Source: Acinetobacter sp. NIPH 2100
GTDB lineage: Bacteria > Pseudomonadota > Gammaproteobacteria > Pseudomonadales > Moraxellaceae
Reading direction: 5' to 3'
DNA: 64,000 nt
NCBI RefSeq assembly: GCF_000369805.1
Contig: NZ_KB850224.1
Span: forward strand, 2,040,262-2,104,261
A program made the position numbers and the translations under genes. This document shows, one piece after another, positions 49,353-63,951 of this stretch (position 1 is the first letter of the stretch; every line of letters begins with the position of its first letter). The notes beneath the pieces are model-generated. The model saw only the letters and a program-made list of their open reading frames with translations. It had not been told where the DNA came from and searched no databases.

Positions 49353-49763
49353 CTACTGCTTGGCCCAAAGGCGATGGATCAACATGCCAAGTAACATTGC
49401 TCCAATAAAATACCAAATCTCAAAATAACCAAGTCCAATTAATGTAATCGCAGGTGCTGGGCAAATTCCTGCAATCCCCCAACCGATCCCAAATAATACC
49501 GCACCAATGATTAACTTCCGATCAATTTGAGTGTTTGTTGGTAATGCGATTGTTTCACCAAATAAGGTTTTTGGATGACGCAATGCCAGCTGAAATGGGA
49601 TAAATGCAACTGCAATTGCACCAATCATGACAAACATCAGACTGATATCCCAATTCCCGGAAATATCTAGAAAACTTAACACTTTTTCGGGATTTGACAT
49701 GCCTGAGACAAGTAAACCTAATGCAAATATGCTGCCAAACAACAGAGCTAGTAGATTTTTCAC
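49353..49763 (-). CDS. YeeE/YedE family protein, PmpB-like
   Basis: 136 aa from GTG at 49763 (GTGA overlap with the upstream stop); the frame opens further upstream but in the neighbour's coding region. Four spans: 'NLLALLFGSIFALGLLVSGM', 'ISLMFVMIGAIAVAFIPFQL', 'KLIIGAVLFGIGWGIAGICP', 'IWYFIGAMLLGMLIHRL'. The conserved Cys in 'GIAGICPAPAI' marks the family. Half of a paired sulfur-compound transporter with the next gene. Confidence 0.85.
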   Translation of the reverse strand: MKNLLALLFGSIFALGLLVSGMSNPEKVLSFLDISGNWDISLMFVMIGAIAVAFIPFQLALRHPKTLFGETIALPTNTQIDRKLIIGAVLFGIGWGIAGICPAPAITLIGLGYFEIWYFIGAMLLGMLIHRLWAKQ

Positions 49764-50179
49764 AATACAGCCCCTGCAAGATGACGTATTACATACACTG
49801 TTATAAAACCCGCAAACATAAACGTCATCGTGGCAATAACTGAACGGATTGATAATCGACTCATCCCACAAATACCATGCCCACTGGTACACCCCGAACC
49901 CAGACGGGTTCCAAAACCAACAAGTAAGCCTGCGATAATTAATGCCAATGGCGATGAAGTCATGATGATTTCTGGCTGCACAAAAATTTGATAAATAAAT
50001 GGAGTAAGAATGAGCCCCAACAAAAACCAGAATGCAGAACTACTAAAAAATGTTTTTGGCTTTAATAGTTGTGCGATTAGTCCACTAACACCTGCAATTC
50101 GTCCATGGACATATAAGTAGCCTACGACTGCGAAACCAATCAGTGCACCACCAATCAACGCTAAGATAATGCTGGTCAT
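49760..50179 (-). CDS. YeeE/YedE family protein, PmpA-like
   Basis: 139 aa from ATG at 50179, preceded by GAGAGGAC; six further upstream codons are possible but less likely. Spans 'SIILALIGGALIGFAVVGYLYV', 'AFWFLLGLILTPFIYQIFV', 'LALIIAGLLVGFGTRLGSGC', 'VIATMTFMFAGFITVYVI'. 'RLGSGCTSGHGICGMSRLS' holds the two conserved Cys. Together with the downstream partner it probably moves thiosulfate or a related sulfur species. No BigR-type regulator gene is next to it. Confidence 0.86.
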   Translation of the reverse strand: MTSIILALIGGALIGFAVVGYLYVHGRIAGVSGLIAQLLKPKTFFSSSAFWFLLGLILTPFIYQIFVQPEIIMTSSPLALIIAGLLVGFGTRLGSGCTSGHGICGMSRLSIRSVIATMTFMFAGFITVYVIRHLAGAVL

Positions 50180-50258
50180 TGTCCTCTCACATTTCAATAT
50201 ATGTTTTTATAATATGTTATTTTAAATATTAACTAAAGCGTAAATTGATCTCTGCAAC

Positions 50259-50293
50259 TAAAAAGGCTTAATTACCTTTGATAATTAAGCCTC
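50259..50293 (-). terminator. Intrinsic terminator of the DUF6438 lipoprotein gene
   Basis: AGGCTTAATTA/TAATTAAGCCT stem with a T-run on the minus strand, 20 bp past the stop at 50315. Confidence 0.8.
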
Positions 50294-50314
50294 TCTTTAA
50301 GTTCTAAAGTGAAC

Positions 50315-50791
50315 TTAACGTACTAGATCTTCAATACCAATCAATTTAGGTAATTTTTCGATTACTTTATTCAACTCAGCATTTGCTGGTGAGATACAAC
50401 CCGTGTAATGGCTGAGTTTAGTAACTGTACCATCTGGACGCTTCCAAGAAAAATAAGCACTTTGATGATCGCTAGCCGTTTCTGCACAACCCGTCGTTTT
50501 TACGTTTGCACCTGTTGCTGGATGGTAAGTTTTCAACTCTTGCTGTAACTTTTTATAGACCGAAGGATCAACTTTTAAATCCTGAGTGCCTGTTACTTTA
50601 GTGTATTGTTTTCCATCAAAGTGAACATCCCCTTCAGGTGTAACCTCAACAGAATAGATTGGACATGTACCAAAACAAGGACTAGTCGAATAACGAATGC
50701 TTTCTTGTACATTGTCTTGAGGTTGTTGAGATGTTGTAGCGCAGCCAACGAGAGAAAAAGCGAAAAGGCCAGCAAGTAATAATTTTTTCAT
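50315..50791 (-). CDS. DUF6438 family lipoprotein
   Basis: 158 aa. Lipoprotein signal MKKLLLAGLFAFSLVGCATT with lipobox LVGC. Mature domain: 'ESIRYSTSPCFGTCPIYSVEVTPEGDVHFDGKQYTK', the DUF6438 signature (CFGxCPxY), then 'TTGCAETASDHQSAYFSWKRPDGTVTKLSHYTGC'. Four Cys may pair. Membrane-anchored, function unknown. Confidence 0.85.
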   Translation of the reverse strand: MKKLLLAGLFAFSLVGCATTSQQPQDNVQESIRYSTSPCFGTCPIYSVEVTPEGDVHFDGKQYTKVTGTQDLKVDPSVYKKLQQELKTYHPATGANVKTTGCAETASDHQSAYFSWKRPDGTVTKLSHYTGCISPANAELNKVIEKLPKLIGIEDLVR

Positions 50792-50935
50792 TTGTTGATC
50801 CGTTATAAAGTATGTTGTTCAAATTTAACAAATAGTAGAAATTTTGTCATTTAGATTGATGTAAAAATCAATAAATTTCATTTAAATTTACTTAGGCTAT
50901 TTTAAATAGCAGGTCAAAAATATTTATTTGATGCA

Positions 50936-51640
50936 TTAAGAATGAGTTTGCGCTTGAAGGATTAATCGAGCCAGTTCTAAATCGTCTGTATAAGTGATTT
51001 TGATGTTATCTGAACGTCCTTGCACTACTTGCACCACTTCGTTCACGTGTTCTAAAGCACTTGCTTCATCAGTAATTGTTATTTGTTCTGCCAATGCTGT
51101 TTGGATCGCATGTTTAAGAACACCAAGCTTGGCCATTTGTGGTGTCTGCGCCTGCCACAAAGATTCACGACTCACTGTTTTCTCAATTTGATTTTGGCTT
51201 GCGACGTATTTAAGCGTATCACGGACAGGAATTGCTAAAATTGCGCTTTGGTTAGAATCTTGAGCTGATTGAACCAACCGTTTTAAGCAATCCTCAGCTA
51301 CACATGGCCGTGCTGCGTCATGAACCAAGACCCAATCATCTTCATCAGCAATTTCAGATAAATAGATTAAGGCATTCAGAACAGAATGCACTCGTTCTTC
51401 GCCGCCAGTGCAAAAATGCAATTTGTGTTGATGCTGAAAAGAAAGCGTTTTGGCAAAGCTATCCTGCTCACCGATTGCAAGTACACAGCCGGCTAAATCT
51501 AAGCTATTCAAGCGATTAACCGTATGTTCAAGTACAGTATGATTTTGAATATATTGATATTGTTTTAATTCAGTTTTTGAAAAACGACTGCCCGAACCTG
51601 CTGCTGGTACAACCGCCCACAGCTTAGTCTGGGTTTTCAT
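50936..51640 (-). CDS. ispD: 2-C-methyl-D-erythritol 4-phosphate cytidylyltransferase
   Basis: 234 aa. Catalyses CTP-dependent activation of MEP in isoprenoid synthesis. Motifs: 'VPAAGSGSRFSKTELKQY' (CTP-binding loop), 'VLVHDAARPCV', 'AQTPQMAKLGVLKHAI', 'ITDEASALEHV'. Overlaps ftsB by 17 bp, the usual ftsB-ispD arrangement in gammaproteobacteria. Last gene of the pyrG-kdsA-eno-ftsB-ispD run. Confidence 0.96.
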   Translation of the reverse strand: MKTQTKLWAVVPAAGSGSRFSKTELKQYQYIQNHTVLEHTVNRLNSLDLAGCVLAIGEQDSFAKTLSFQHQHKLHFCTGGEERVHSVLNALIYLSEIADEDDWVLVHDAARPCVAEDCLKRLVQSAQDSNQSAILAIPVRDTLKYVASQNQIEKTVSRESLWQAQTPQMAKLGVLKHAIQTALAEQITITDEASALEHVNEVVQVVQGRSDNIKITYTDDLELARLILQAQTHS

Positions 51641-51995
51641 TTGTTGCGGTATCTTCTTTTGCGTTTGGATCGATATAGATAGGTTTGTAATGGGTACTGA
51701 TCGTACTCATTTGCACAAAAGTTTCATTCGGTTTGACCAAACCTAAATCTAAACGGGCATGCTCTTCAATTGCTTCACTGCCACTTTTTAAATCAAAAAC
51801 TTCAGCAGCTAAAATACGGTTTCGCTCTTTGAGCTCAGTATTAATTTCTGCTTGTTGGGTAATTTGTTGAGTCAAAGCTTGGTGAGGAAAATAACCACCC
51901 TCACCTAGCCAAAATTGGTACTGCAAGCTTGCCACCAAAAAGATGACAAGCAACAGAATCAATTTACTCGAGGTCGATCGAAACATATCTAGCAT
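51624..51995 (-). CDS. ftsB: Cell division protein FtsB
   Basis: 123 aa. A short cytoplasmic N-terminus, one span (LILLLVIFLVASLQYQFWL), a periplasmic coiled coil ('QQITQQAEINTELKERNRILAAEVFDLKSG') and the conserved 'SEAIEEHARLDLGLVKPNETF' end. Forms the FtsQLB complex at the septum. Possibly starts at the third codon-later ATG (MFRSTSS). Between eno and ispD as usual. Confidence 0.95.
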   Translation of the reverse strand: MLDMFRSTSSKLILLLVIFLVASLQYQFWLGEGGYFPHQALTQQITQQAEINTELKERNRILAAEVFDLKSGSEAIEEHARLDLGLVKPNETFVQMSTISTHYKPIYIDPNAKEDTATNENPD

Positions 51996-52120
51996 GAAAA
52001 AATCCCTACATCCTTCTCAAAGGAAGATCATCTGCAAATTCTATAGGATTATGAATTTGCAGAGTTTCTGTCTTTTGTAAAGAAAGATGATCAGACGTAT
52101 TCAACATAGATAAATTGACC

Positions 52121-54313
<2,193 letters not shown>

Positions 54314-54345
54314 TTAAACTTCCCAGTTTATTTAAAACTCAGTAC

Positions 54346-56347
<2,002 letters not shown>

Positions 56348-56812
56348 ATGGCAAATAAAAAACTTTTAATTTGTGCAGCACTTGCGACTGGCCTTTTATT
56401 AACTGCTTGTGTGAAAAAAGAAGAACCTAAAAACGAAGAGCAGCCAGAACAGGCAACAACTGAAACTCAGCCACAGCCTGAACCTGAAAAAATTCAAGAG
56501 TTCGAGTCTTTGGAAAGCGTTGACAAACACGAAGCTCCAGCACCTGTTGTTGAAACAACGCGTGAAGAAACACCAAACACGACGACTGAAATCCGTCGTG
56601 AGACTCGCCCTGCTCAAACTGAAGAGCCTGCTGCAACACAAACTGCAACTGAAGAGCCAAAACCTGTAAAAGCTGAACAAAAGCCAGCAAAAACAGAACA
56701 GCCTAAAGCGGAGCAAACTGCCAAAGCACCAAAATCATCTGTACCAGCTCAAAGTGAAGATGATGCCGTTGCTGCTGCAATTGCCGCTGCTACACCTGCA
56801 TTAAACAACTAA
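56348..56812 (+). CDS. Pro/Glu/Thr-rich putative lipoprotein
   Basis: 154 aa. Signal MANKKLLICAALATGLLLTAC with lipobox LTAC, then a low-complexity extension rich in Glu, Pro, Thr, Gln, Ala and Lys ('EEQPEQATTETQPQPEPEK', 'KPVKAEQKPAKTEQPKAEQ') and a short Ala-rich end (AVAAAIAAATPALNN). Probably unstructured, membrane-anchored periplasmic or surface spacer. The family is Acinetobacter-typical but has no known function. Confidence 0.75.
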   Translation: MANKKLLICAALATGLLLTACVKKEEPKNEEQPEQATTETQPQPEPEKIQEFESLESVDKHEAPAPVVETTREETPNTTTEIRRETRPAQTEEPAATQTATEEPKPVKAEQKPAKTEQPKAEQTAKAPKSSVPAQSEDDAVAAAIAAATPALNN

Positions 56813-56831
56813 TGTTTTAATTGCTTACGGT

Positions 56832-56875
56832 AAAAAGCCATGAACTCTGTTAATTGCAGCTCATGGCTTTTTTAT
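56832..56875. terminator. Bidirectional terminator between convergent genes
   Basis: AAAAAGCCATGA and TCATGGCTTTTT pair around an 18-base loop, with T-runs on both strands. Confidence 0.85.
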
Positions 56876-56889
56876 TTCTACGACATTAA

Positions 56890-57981
56890 TTAATAATTCT
56901 TAAAAAAATCGGCCATCAAACGTGAAGCCCAAGACTTCACACTTAAACTCTCATAAAAACCACAATGACTGCCTTTCTTAGTCGTTACAACCGCAATATT
57001 TTCCATATGCTGAATTGCATCTTTATACGGTTCTAAATTCTTAATCGAACAGACAGGATCATCTTCTGAATTAAGAATCATCAGCGGAATTTTGACATTT
57101 TCAAATACATAAATCGGATTAATCGCTTGGCAATAACTTTGATAATCCTGAAATCCCGCCATTTCAAAGTACTCTTTTTCAAACTCTTCCAAGCTTGTTG
57201 TGCTCAGTACTTTTTCAACAGAAGCAATCTGTCCCCATGTATTCTGATATGGATAAATAAAATATTTAAATAATTTCTTGGTCATCATTTTGCTATAAAA
57301 AGGATGAACATTTTTAAAACCAAGCTCAGTATTATAACCTGGACACATTGCGAAAGCTGCTTTAAATGGAGTATCTAAACCCTGCTCTCCCAAGTAACGC
57401 ACCAGTAGTCCTGTACCAGCCGAAGATCCTACTGCATATAAATCTGATTTTGGAAACAAGTTTTGAATATGCTCTAGTTGCTCATTCAAATCACTGGTCG
57501 AACCGAAAAGAGAAATACGCGGCACAGGCATCGGCAGGCCTGCATGTCCTCGACGCAAACAAAGTGCAATTCGCCAACCTGTGTATTCATGTAGATCTTT
57601 CACCAACTCACGCATACTTTCAGGTGTACCCGTAATGGTATGCATAATGACGACTGTCGGCGTTTCAACAGGAAGATCATAGCCATACCATGCAATAGCA
57701 GTCACGCCACTGTCCTGCATGGTCAGTTGATCTATACGATCATATTCAAGTTTTATGCTTTTCTTGCGAATGATATCAAAGTAGAGCAAATGAATATGGG
57801 TATTACTCAGCCAAGGCGTCGGACGATATTTTTGCTTGAGCTGCGGTAATTTTTCCAAAACATCTTTAATTTTCCCTTTTGGGTCATAATACATTTTGGG
57901 CTGTTCAGCACCGAGCACCGAATCGAATAATGTTGAACCTAACACTTTAATTTTGTCTAAAGCCGATATACCCATATCCAA
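56890..57981 (-). CDS. Alpha/beta hydrolase, YheT-like
   Basis: 363 aa. 'YRPTPWLSNTHIHLLYFDIIRKK' at the N-terminus and 'VVIMHTITGTPESMRELVKDL' fit the YheT family. Catalytic triad: Ser in 'AVGSSAGTGLLVRYLGEQG' (about residue 195), Asp in 'LNSEDDPVC' and His in 'KKGSHCGFYE'. Probable esterase or lipase; substrate not known. Coupled with the SGNH hydrolase gene 10 bp upstream, so the two may act on related esters. Confidence 0.85.
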   Translation of the reverse strand: MDMGISALDKIKVLGSTLFDSVLGAEQPKMYYDPKGKIKDVLEKLPQLKQKYRPTPWLSNTHIHLLYFDIIRKKSIKLEYDRIDQLTMQDSGVTAIAWYGYDLPVETPTVVIMHTITGTPESMRELVKDLHEYTGWRIALCLRRGHAGLPMPVPRISLFGSTSDLNEQLEHIQNLFPKSDLYAVGSSAGTGLLVRYLGEQGLDTPFKAAFAMCPGYNTELGFKNVHPFYSKMMTKKLFKYFIYPYQNTWGQIASVEKVLSTTSLEEFEKEYFEMAGFQDYQSYCQAINPIYVFENVKIPLMILNSEDDPVCSIKNLEPYKDAIQHMENIAVVTTKKGSHCGFYESLSVKSWASRLMADFFKNY

Positions 57982-57991
57982 TAACCGCCTC

Positions 57992-58717
57992 TCACTGTGA
58001 GTTGAATGTTTGCCGCACTAAAGCTGCAACCTGTTGTCCCCAAATGGCATAAATTTCTTTGCTTGGATGAAAACCATCGCTTGCCATAGGCAAGTCCATT
58101 GCCTGAAAAGCTTCAATATCATATTGAATAAATCTAAATTGTGACTGTGGCGCTAGCCATTGATGTAATGCTTGATTCATTTGCTCAGCATATTGTCCAA
58201 ACAACCAAGCCAAAGGATTGGGTAAAGCAGGAAAATGCTGCATTGGCGGCACACCCGAGACCACAATCAACTGAGGCTGAAACTGATTCTGGATGTATTG
58301 AAACAATCGCTTCTGCTGTTTTAACCACGATTTTGCAGAAGTCAGTTTAGTCACGTCATTGACACCCATTGAGGTGATAACCACATCATAGCATTGCCGA
58401 TCTAACTGTTGTACCGCCTGAAAAACCTGTTGAGTTGTATCACCTGTTTTGGCATGTAGCTTCCATTCTAAACGATACTCATTTTGCAGCTCGGAAATGA
58501 TTGCTCCAGATAAAGCATCTTGCTGGGTTTCAACGCCAACACCCGCTGCTGCAGAATCCCCTAAGATCAGTAGAGAGAGTGGTTTTCCTTGACCAATCAT
58601 GCCTTGGCGATCCCCACGGGCTTCTAAAAGACGTGGCGTATTCTTACGAACCTTTATCCCTTGTATCAGCAATACAGGTAATAATGCAAAAGTTGAAAGC
58701 TTTAACCACATTCTCAT
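57992..58717 (-). CDS. SGNH/GDSL hydrolase
   Basis: 241 aa. N-terminal hydrophobic segment (WLKLSTFALLPVLLIQGI) as signal or anchor. Block I 'LILGDSAAAGVGVET' (Ser), block III 'VVITSMGVNDVTKL' (GxND), block V 'MASDGFHPSKEIYAIWG' (DxxH). An esterase or acyl hydrolase likely located in the envelope. It precedes the YheT-like gene in a probable two-gene operon. Confidence 0.88.
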   Translation of the reverse strand: MRMWLKLSTFALLPVLLIQGIKVRKNTPRLLEARGDRQGMIGQGKPLSLLILGDSAAAGVGVETQQDALSGAIISELQNEYRLEWKLHAKTGDTTQQVFQAVQQLDRQCYDVVITSMGVNDVTKLTSAKSWLKQQKRLFQYIQNQFQPQLIVVSGVPPMQHFPALPNPLAWLFGQYAEQMNQALHQWLAPQSQFRFIQYDIEAFQAMDLPMASDGFHPSKEIYAIWGQQVAALVRQTFNSQ

Positions 58718-58750
58718 TCTCTCAATATTACTTAGGCTATTTTTCAGGCA

Positions 58751-59158
58751 TTAATTAGGCTGATACTTGGCGAATCTTGCACCCATTTTTTCTGCCAATG
58801 CCGCCAAACCGCTCATTGGACGAATCATTACTTCAAAATCAATGATTTTGCCTTGTTCATTAAAGCGAATCATATCAATCCCTTTTAAAGATTTACCGCT
58901 GACATTGGCACTGAATTCCAATACCACGTTTGCACCATCTTCAGTATAAAACTCACGGTGATAAGTAAAGTTCTCAAAAACTTGAATCACATTGGTCAAA
59001 ATAAAGAAAACCACATGTTTGCCTTCATAAGGGTTATAGGCAACCGGTGAACGGAACACTACATCTTCCGCCAGTAAGTCATTTAAATTTGATAAATCAC
59101 CTGTTTTAATCATCTGATGCCAATTTTCAAGTGATTGCTTTGTTGTTTCCAGTGTCAT
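58751..59158 (-). CDS. NTF2/SnoaL-like protein
   Basis: 135 aa from ATG at 59158 with GGGAG upstream; the frame opens 14 codons earlier without support. 'QSLENWHQMIKTGDLSNLNDLLAEDVVFRSPVAYNPYEGK' and 'VLEFSANVSGKSLKGIDMIRFNEQGKIIDFEVMIRPMSGLAALAEKMG' are typical of the SnoaL-like/NTF2 fold. Possible isomerase or small-ligand-binding protein. Located 71 bp downstream of the dienoyl-CoA reductase, so a lipid-linked role is possible. Confidence 0.83.
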   Translation of the reverse strand: MTLETTKQSLENWHQMIKTGDLSNLNDLLAEDVVFRSPVAYNPYEGKHVVFFILTNVIQVFENFTYHREFYTEDGANVVLEFSANVSGKSLKGIDMIRFNEQGKIIDFEVMIRPMSGLAALAEKMGARFAKYQPN

Positions 59159-59229
59159 TGTTATTCTCCCTTGAGATTTAATCGCAATATCCGTGAGCAT
59201 TTGCTCAATAGAAAATGCTCACGGTCTGC

Positions 59230-61326
<2,097 letters not shown>

Positions 61327-61328
61327 TT

Positions 61329-61344
61329 ATGCAACATATTGCAT
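61329..61344. promoter_or_regulatory. Operator palindrome 2 (ATGCAAC-AT-ATTGCAT)
   Basis: Second copy with one mismatch between arms, 42 bp (four helical turns) from palindrome 1, so two dimers could bind on one DNA face. Confidence 0.72.
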
Positions 61345-61378
61345 AATTCTGATGAGTCATTTTTTATTATGGAACATC

Positions 61379-61939
61379 ATGTCACTCGCCCATGTTTTAT
61401 TGACCAGCTTATTAGAGAAACCAAGTACCGGTTTTGATTTGGCTCGTCGCTTTGACCGTTCAATGGGCTTCTTTTGGAATGCGACTCATCAGCAGATCTA
61501 TCGTGAACTCAACGGTATGCTGAAAAAAGGATGGATTTCGACATTAGAAGAACAAGCTGCCAATAGCCGTAAAAAAACTTATCAAGTTGAACAACTTGGA
61601 AGAATACAACTGGCTTCATGGATTGAACAACAAAGTGAACCTGCTCAACTGCGTGATGACCTCATGGTCAGATTAAGAGCAGAAGCTCAACTTGGCGGCA
61701 ATAATATTTTGCCCGAATTAGAGCGTCATTTGGTATTGCATAAGGAAAAATTAAGCCTTTATCAAGCAATTCATGATAAAGACTTTAAAGATAACGAACC
61801 AACCAATCGTGTTTTGTTTATCCATAAAATGATTCTGGAACTCGGTATCATTAAAGAAAATGAATGGATAAAATGGTTGGAACAAATGATTCCTCAACTT
61901 AAGAAGTTTGAGGAAGCAAACGATATTGGAGAAAAATAA
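61379..61939 (+). CDS. PadR family transcriptional regulator
   Basis: 186 aa from ATG at 61379 (MSLAHVLLTSLLEKPSTGFDL), the usual PadR start; an ATG at 61352 would add nine residues. Winged helix: 'ARRFDRSMGFFWNATHQQIYRELNGMLKKGWISTLEEQ...RKKTYQVEQLGRIQLASWI', followed by a helical dimerisation part. Likely represses fadH and its own operon (with the alpha/beta hydrolase) through the two palindromes; the inducer may be a fatty-acyl or phenolic compound. Confidence 0.9.
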   Translation: MSLAHVLLTSLLEKPSTGFDLARRFDRSMGFFWNATHQQIYRELNGMLKKGWISTLEEQAANSRKKTYQVEQLGRIQLASWIEQQSEPAQLRDDLMVRLRAEAQLGGNNILPELERHLVLHKEKLSLYQAIHDKDFKDNEPTNRVLFIHKMILELGIIKENEWIKWLEQMIPQLKKFEEANDIGEK

Positions 61940-62859
61940 TGCCGTTTTATACCATGCCCGATCAAGAAAAATTATTTGTACGACGTGTCGGTGAAGGCGA
62001 ACCTGTACTCGTCTTATCTGGGCTGGGTATGCAAAGCTGGCAATGGCTACCGTTCTTATTTGCCAATCGTAAACAATATGAATTTATCATTCCTGATTGG
62101 CGCGGTTTTGGGGGGTCTAAGAACTGCAACATTCCAGATTTAGACGCCATATCAAGCCACTGGAATGATGTTGATTCATTGATCCAGCAACTAAAACTCG
62201 ATCAATTTATTTTGATGGGTTATTCCATGGGTGCAACCACGGCAATGCATGGCATGAAACACGGTGAATTAGCATCCAAACTCAAAGCCTATCTGCATAT
62301 TGACCAAACGCCGAAAATTTCTGTTGATGACTCTTGGCAATATGGCTTATTTGGACAGAAACACCCTCAATTTAAAAAACTGTTAATTGATATCCAAACC
62401 TTATTGCTCGATTATAAAAATGCACAAACATTAGAGTATCTACCCAATGATGTTCGCTACAACCTTGTGAGCTTATGGGGAGATTTTATTGAACTGCAAG
62501 GCAGCAATAACTATACCCCTAAAATCGTTAAACTTGCGCTACACCGCCCGTTCTTACAAAAATATTTACTTCCGATTCAACGTTTAGATTATTTACTTTG
62601 GTATGTAGAAAACTATCTAAACCATGATGAAGACTACCGCGAAGCAATCAGCCAACTCAACTGTCCAACGACATTCTTTATTGGCCGCGAATCTACGCTT
62701 TATCCAGAAACGGGACAAACACTGATTGCAGAAAGTTTAAGCAATGCAAAAGCGATTTATTTTGAACGCTCTGGTCATACACCCTTGATTACGGAACCCA
62801 AAAAATTCAGCCAAGAAATTGGTCACTTTCTTGCTGCTCAATCCATCCACGCTGCTTGA
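61939..62859 (+). CDS. Alpha/beta hydrolase
   Basis: 306 aa. 'GEPVLVLSGLGMQSWQWLPFLF', 'FIIPDWRGFGGSKNC', nucleophile elbow 'FILMGYSMGATTAMHGM' (Ser at about residue 96) and the C-terminal 'AKAIYFERSGHTPLI' (His). Substrate unknown. Shares one base with the PadR stop (TAATG), so it is regulated with it. Confidence 0.87.
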   Translation: MPFYTMPDQEKLFVRRVGEGEPVLVLSGLGMQSWQWLPFLFANRKQYEFIIPDWRGFGGSKNCNIPDLDAISSHWNDVDSLIQQLKLDQFILMGYSMGATTAMHGMKHGELASKLKAYLHIDQTPKISVDDSWQYGLFGQKHPQFKKLLIDIQTLLLDYKNAQTLEYLPNDVRYNLVSLWGDFIELQGSNNYTPKIVKLALHRPFLQKYLLPIQRLDYLLWYVENYLNHDEDYREAISQLNCPTTFFIGRESTLYPETGQTLIAESLSNAKAIYFERSGHTPLITEPKKFSQEIGHFLAAQSIHAA

Positions 62860-62871
62860 TTCTAAACCAAT

Positions 62872-62903
62872 AAAAAAGCCAGTCTTGAAGACTGGCTTTT
62901 TTA
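62872..62903. terminator. Bidirectional terminator
   Basis: AAAAAAGCCAGTCTT/AAGACTGGCTTTTTT stem between convergent genes. Confidence 0.9.
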
Positions 62904-62910
62904 TTCAAAT

Positions 62911-63951
62911 TTAGTTTTTATGTCGCATTTGTTCAGCAACATCTAACAAGACTTGTGCTGTTTTGTCCCAGCCCAAACAACCATCTGTAACGGATTGGCC
63001 ATAGGTCATATCACAAGAAATCTTTTGATTACCATCGACCAAATGACTTTCAATCATCACACCACGTACTTTTGATTCCGCACGTTCTGCAATAATTTGC
63101 TGTAAAACCTGTGGCTGTAATAAAGGATCTTTACCACTATTGCCATGACTACAATCAATGACTAATGCAGGTAAATGCTTATGTTTGAAGTGCATGGCTT
63201 GGATCGAAGCCAAATCATAATTGGTCCCATGATTTGAACCACGTAAAATTAAGTGTGGTAATGGATTACCATGACTATGCAAAATTGCAGGTAAACCTTG
63301 CTGGGTCATCCCCAAGAATTGATGGCCATGCAGTGCTGACTGAATCGCATCCAAAGCAATTTGAATCGAACCATCTGTACCATTTTTGAAGCCAATGCTG
63401 TACGGCATGTGACTGGCAATTTCACGATGAATCTGTGATTCGCTGGTGCGTGCACCAATTGCACCCCACGCCAGTAAATCATCAAAGTAACCTGTTGCCA
63501 TTGGGCTTAAAATTTCGCTGGCAATCGGCAAGCCTTTTTCGACGAGTTGCAAGTAAAGCGCACGAGACTTTTCTAAACCAAGTTGTAAATCTGATGATCC
63601 ATCTAAATTGGGATCATACAAGAAACCTTTCCAGCCCACGGTCGTACGTGGCTTTTCAATATATGCACGCATCACCAAGAATATTTGATCTTTTACCTGT
63701 TCTTGTAGTTGTTGGAGGCGATCAGCATATTCGAGTACTGCGATAGGATCATGAATCGAACAAGGACCCGTAATCACCATTAAACGATGATCATGTCCTG
63801 ATAAAATATTCTGAATCGTTTGACGATGTTTTGAAATTTGCTGCGCTAAAGTTGCAGACAAGGGATACTGCGCTTTGAGTTGTGATGGCAAGCTGAGCAT
63901 TGATTCTTTTGTATGTGTTGGTTGTGTCAAAGCAGTATTTAAAGCATTCAT
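62911..63951 (-). CDS. 3-deoxy-7-phosphoheptulonate synthase (class I DAHP synthase)
   Basis: 346 aa. First step of the shikimate pathway: PEP plus erythrose 4-phosphate. 'MVITGPCSIHDPIAVLEYA', 'MRAYIEKPRTTVGWKGFLYDP', 'GARTSESQIHREIAS', 'ILRGSNHGTNYDLASIQ' and 'VIDCSHGNSGKDP' are the AroF/G/H signatures; metal ligands Cys, His, Glu and Asp are in place. Which feedback isozyme (Phe-, Tyr- or Trp-sensitive) cannot be told from the sequence by eye. 49 bp remain upstream within the window. Confidence 0.95.
   Translation of the reverse strand: MNALNTALTQPTHTKESMLSLPSQLKAQYPLSATLAQQISKHRQTIQNILSGHDHRLMVITGPCSIHDPIAVLEYADRLQQLQEQVKDQIFLVMRAYIEKPRTTVGWKGFLYDPNLDGSSDLQLGLEKSRALYLQLVEKGLPIASEILSPMATGYFDDLLAWGAIGARTSESQIHREIASHMPYSIGFKNGTDGSIQIALDAIQSALHGHQFLGMTQQGLPAILHSHGNPLPHLILRGSNHGTNYDLASIQAMHFKHKHLPALVIDCSHGNSGKDPLLQPQVLQQIIAERAESKVRGVMIESHLVDGNQKISCDMTYGQSVTDGCLGWDKTAQVLLDVAEQMRHKN

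Noticed and set aside
56399..56716. Minus-strand ORFs of 105 and 87 codons
   Set aside because: Antisense of the low-complexity lipoprotein; Phe/Arg/Cys-rich translation is typical of a shadow.
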